NCBI GenBank assembly: GCA_023515795.1
Contig: JALGPX010000071.1
Coordinates: 1-28,085 of the forward strand
From: Amoeboaphelidium occidentale
Taxonomy: Eukaryota; Aphelidiomycota; Aphelidea
Direction: 5' to 3'
Length of the DNA: 28,085 bases
In this document: one piece after another, positions 26,350-28,085 of the stretch
Layout: each line of letters begins with the position of its first letter
Position numbering within the stretch: position 1 is the stretch's first letter
Position numbers and translations under genes: made by a program
The notes under the pieces: model-generated
The model's database searches: none
What the model was told of the DNA's origin: nothing
The model's input: only the letters and a program-made list of their open reading frames with translations

Positions 26350-28085
26350 TTACTTTGCTGTGGTAGATCTTGTAACTAATCTTGCTGAATACTCCACTCC
26401 TGTTGAAGGATCAGATTTCTCATAATAATAATTCAAAATCTCTGATGCAGCCTTCTCTTCAATCTGAATTTGAATGAGGCTCTTCTTTTTGATGTACTCC
26501 GTGTTTGTCTTTTGCTGTCTAGCCTGCTGTTGAATTTCTGCAAAAGATAGTTTCTGCTTCAATTGATCGCTTTGATCTTGTTGTTGCGTCTGAACTTGGG
26601 ATCGCTGTTGTTGTTGTTTTGACGCATTCAGTCGAGCTGCAAATGTTGTGCCAAGACTTGTTCTTGGAGGAGAGTTGAAACTAACCGATGGCATAACTTG
26701 CGAGGCAGATGTTGGACCAGGAGGGCTAAATGACTTCCACGGCGAATCATATGAGCTTCTTCTTGGATAGCTTGAACCAGCAGGCGAAGTGGAGAAGTCT
26801 TGAGATATTGGTCTAGGTGAAGACTGATTGATCTTTACAGGAGTTTTGATTTTTGCCATGTTTGTTGTCCAAGGATTTGATGGTCCTGCAATGGGCTCAG
26901 GCTGTGGTTTTGAAGCCTGCTTCCTTTCTTTCTGGCTCAGTTTCTTTCCCTTAGGAGTGCTCTGGCTAGGCATTAAAGATGGAACACCAGAAACATGGTA
27001 ATTATTCTGATTTTGCTGTTGCTCTTGTAAAATTAGATCTTTGAAAGAGATCGGTTTAGCCGCGTGCCTTGGAGACATCATCATTGGCGGTCTGATAAAA
27101 GGAATAGTCGCCGGTACAGATGGTAAAGGATCATCATCTAACGTAAACATCAAATCACTCATTGATTGTTTCTTGTTTGGAATCGGACCCGGCGATAGTG
27201 TTAAACCGTCATTGTTTTCAGTTCGAAAGGATTTCGATATGCTGTTCTTTCTTGATGACGCCCTCAATGTGGGTGAAAGGACAGGACTTGGAGATAACAT
27301 GGGAGACTTCATGTTTCTTGAAACATTGTATTTGTAGTGAGCTTTTCCTGGTAAACTCTCTTCGTCCAAATCGTAGCTTATTCTAGAACGAATGTCGCCA
27401 ACGATATTTTTCAGCTCTTTCTCCAAATCATGAAGAAATTCGTCCAGTTCGCTTCCATGTTCACCTAAAGCCGACTTAACGACATCTTCGATGGACATTG
27501 TATCCAGAAAGGATGCTTTTCGTTTGATCACCTTTTCGTTGTTAAGAATAGAAGGAACATTGCTAGTTAAATCGAGAACGTCTTCGAGATAAGCAAAGTT
27601 AAAGGCAATAAACCTTAAAAACACTTTTTTGTAGTCAAATCTTGTAATTCCTGAAACATAATAAACGCTGAGCAAATCCCAGAAATTTTCTCTGATATCG
27701 AGAATTCGTAACATGTTCAACTCAATTTGAGATTTCAATTTATCAAAAAGCAATTCATCCGTAATGAAGAACAGTGACAATAATAACTGAAAGTCGTACA
27801 AAGTAACATATTTAAAGTCAGCATTGAAACTCTCAAGAATGAAACTCATATGATCTTTCGAAATGTGAGTCAAAACGACGCTGTCAGACGGATTATCCAT
27901 CATCTTTCTTGTGTTGAATATGCCTTCAAAGTATTGACTCTTTTCAATGAGCAACCTCTTGTCACAGACAAGCGATCCATCTGCCAGAATAAGTTCAACA
28001 TTGTCAGAGGAGGAGATCATAACAGGGCGTTCTTGAGAGAAGTTTGGTGGCCTGGGAACCAACAAACTATGTTCCTTAACAACCA
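26350..28085 (-). CDS. IBtk-like BTB-domain protein, C-terminal part (partial)
   Basis: The frame is open to the last base of the window, so the N-terminal part is missing; 578 codons are visible. A BTB/POZ domain begins near residue 20 of the visible part (NVELILADGSLVCDKRLLIE, KSQYFEGIFNTRKMMDNPSD), followed by a helical BACK-like segment (LLLSLFFITDELLFDKLKSQ). A long Ser/Pro-rich disordered region contains repeated SP sites (MLSPSPVLSPTLRA, SSPRPISQDFS), poly-Gln stretches and a basic patch (KGKKLSQKERKQ). The C-terminus (LKQKLSFAEIQQQARQ, SLIQIQIEEKAASEILNYYY) resembles the conserved tail of inhibitor of Bruton kinase (IBtk) proteins, which act as BTB adaptors for cullin-3 ubiquitin ligases and carry ankyrin and RCC1 repeats further upstream. 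The ankyrin/RCC1 part would lie beyond the window. Confidence 0.78.
   Translation of the reverse strand, partial: VVKEHSLLVPRPPNFSQERPVMISSSDNVELILADGSLVCDKRLLIEKSQYFEGIFNTRKMMDNPSDSVVLTHISKDHMSFILESFNADFKYVTLYDFQLLLSLFFITDELLFDKLKSQIELNMLRILDIRENFWDLLSVYYVSGITRFDYKKVFLRFIAFNFAYLEDVLDLTSNVPSILNNEKVIKRKASFLDTMSIEDVVKSALGEHGSELDEFLHDLEKELKNIVGDIRSRISYDLDEESLPGKAHYKYNVSRNMKSPMLSPSPVLSPTLRASSRKNSISKSFRTENNDGLTLSPGPIPNKKQSMSDLMFTLDDDPLPSVPATIPFIRPPMMMSPRHAAKPISFKDLILQEQQQNQNNYHVSGVPSLMPSQSTPKGKKLSQKERKQASKPQPEPIAGPSNPWTTNMAKIKTPVKINQSSPRPISQDFSTSPAGSSYPRRSSYDSPWKSFSPPGPTSASQVMPSVSFNSPPRTSLGTTFAARLNASKQQQQRSQVQTQQQDQSDQLKQKLSFAEIQQQARQQKTNTEYIKKKSLIQIQIEEKAASEILNYYYEKSDPSTGVEYSARLVTRSTTAK

Overview
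The window is eukaryotic, compact and fungal-like. It carries about sixteen conserved eukaryotic genes on both strands. Eight introns of only 37-43 nt can be placed with confidence; all are GT-AG and most have a CTAAT/TTAAC/TTGAC-type branch-site-like motif just before the acceptor. Gene content (SET9/Suv4-20-type methyltransferase, RFWD3-like and IBtk-like proteins, O-fucosyltransferase-like protein, Crinkler-like NTPase-nuclease, fungal-type HNH protein, GPI-anchored Ala/Gly-rich wall protein, riboflavin synthase) fits an early-diverging fungus or a close relative rather than Dikarya. No species can be assigned from the sequence.

Layout: 1-489 (+) 3' end of a GPI-anchored surface protein; 864-2072 (-) Gln-rich protein of unknown function; 2096-2726 (-) dihydrofolate reductase, head-to-head with 2791-3433 (+) a tandem-WW membrane protein spread over four small exons; 3480-4991 (-) NOP56; 5174-6496 (-) HNH protein with an assembly-related internal duplication; 6497-7791 gene-poor, with a 53-aa gene and a candidate exon; 7792-9156 (-) SET9-like histone methyltransferase; 9157-10278 no convincing gene, one 80-bp fold-back repeat; 10279-12111 (-) Crinkler-like protein; 12366-13182 a junk island with a broken Hsp70 fragment, a truncated DDE integrase, a gap and a second copy of the 80-bp repeat; 13338-15076 (+) RFWD3-like ubiquitin ligase; 15144-16391 (+) RBM25-like splicing factor; 16401-17210 (+) Cys-rich protein; 17222-17749 (-) GNAT acetyltransferase; 17901-18659 (-) secreted putative papain-fold protein; 18981-20722 (-) cytosolic AsnRS, head-to-head with 20757-21401 (+) riboflavin synthase; 21431-23122 (-) O-fucosyltransferase-like protein; 23134-24978 (-) cohesin kleisin Rad21/Scc1; 25523-26341 (+) proteasome alpha-6; 26350-28085 (-) partial IBtk-like BTB protein.

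Two textures alternate. Housekeeping stretches are packed to an extreme: 8-11 nt between several stop codons or between stop and next start, and 34 nt between two divergent start codons. The gene-poor islands (6.5-7.8, 9.2-10.3 and 12.1-13.3 kb) hold or adjoin the nuclease-type genes, mobile-element debris and repeats.

Three single N characters (5502, 13102, 25332) mark scaffold joins. Two are flanked by the same sequence at slightly different versions (about 5% and 2% different), as expected when overlapping contig ends from two haplotypes were not merged, so the duplications there are probably not real. No tRNA, rRNA or CRISPR array was recognised. The most unusual items are the tandem-WW membrane protein with an intron at the same place in both WW repeats, the fold-back 80-bp repeat, the secreted papain-like protein and the Crinkler-like protein without a recognisable header domain.
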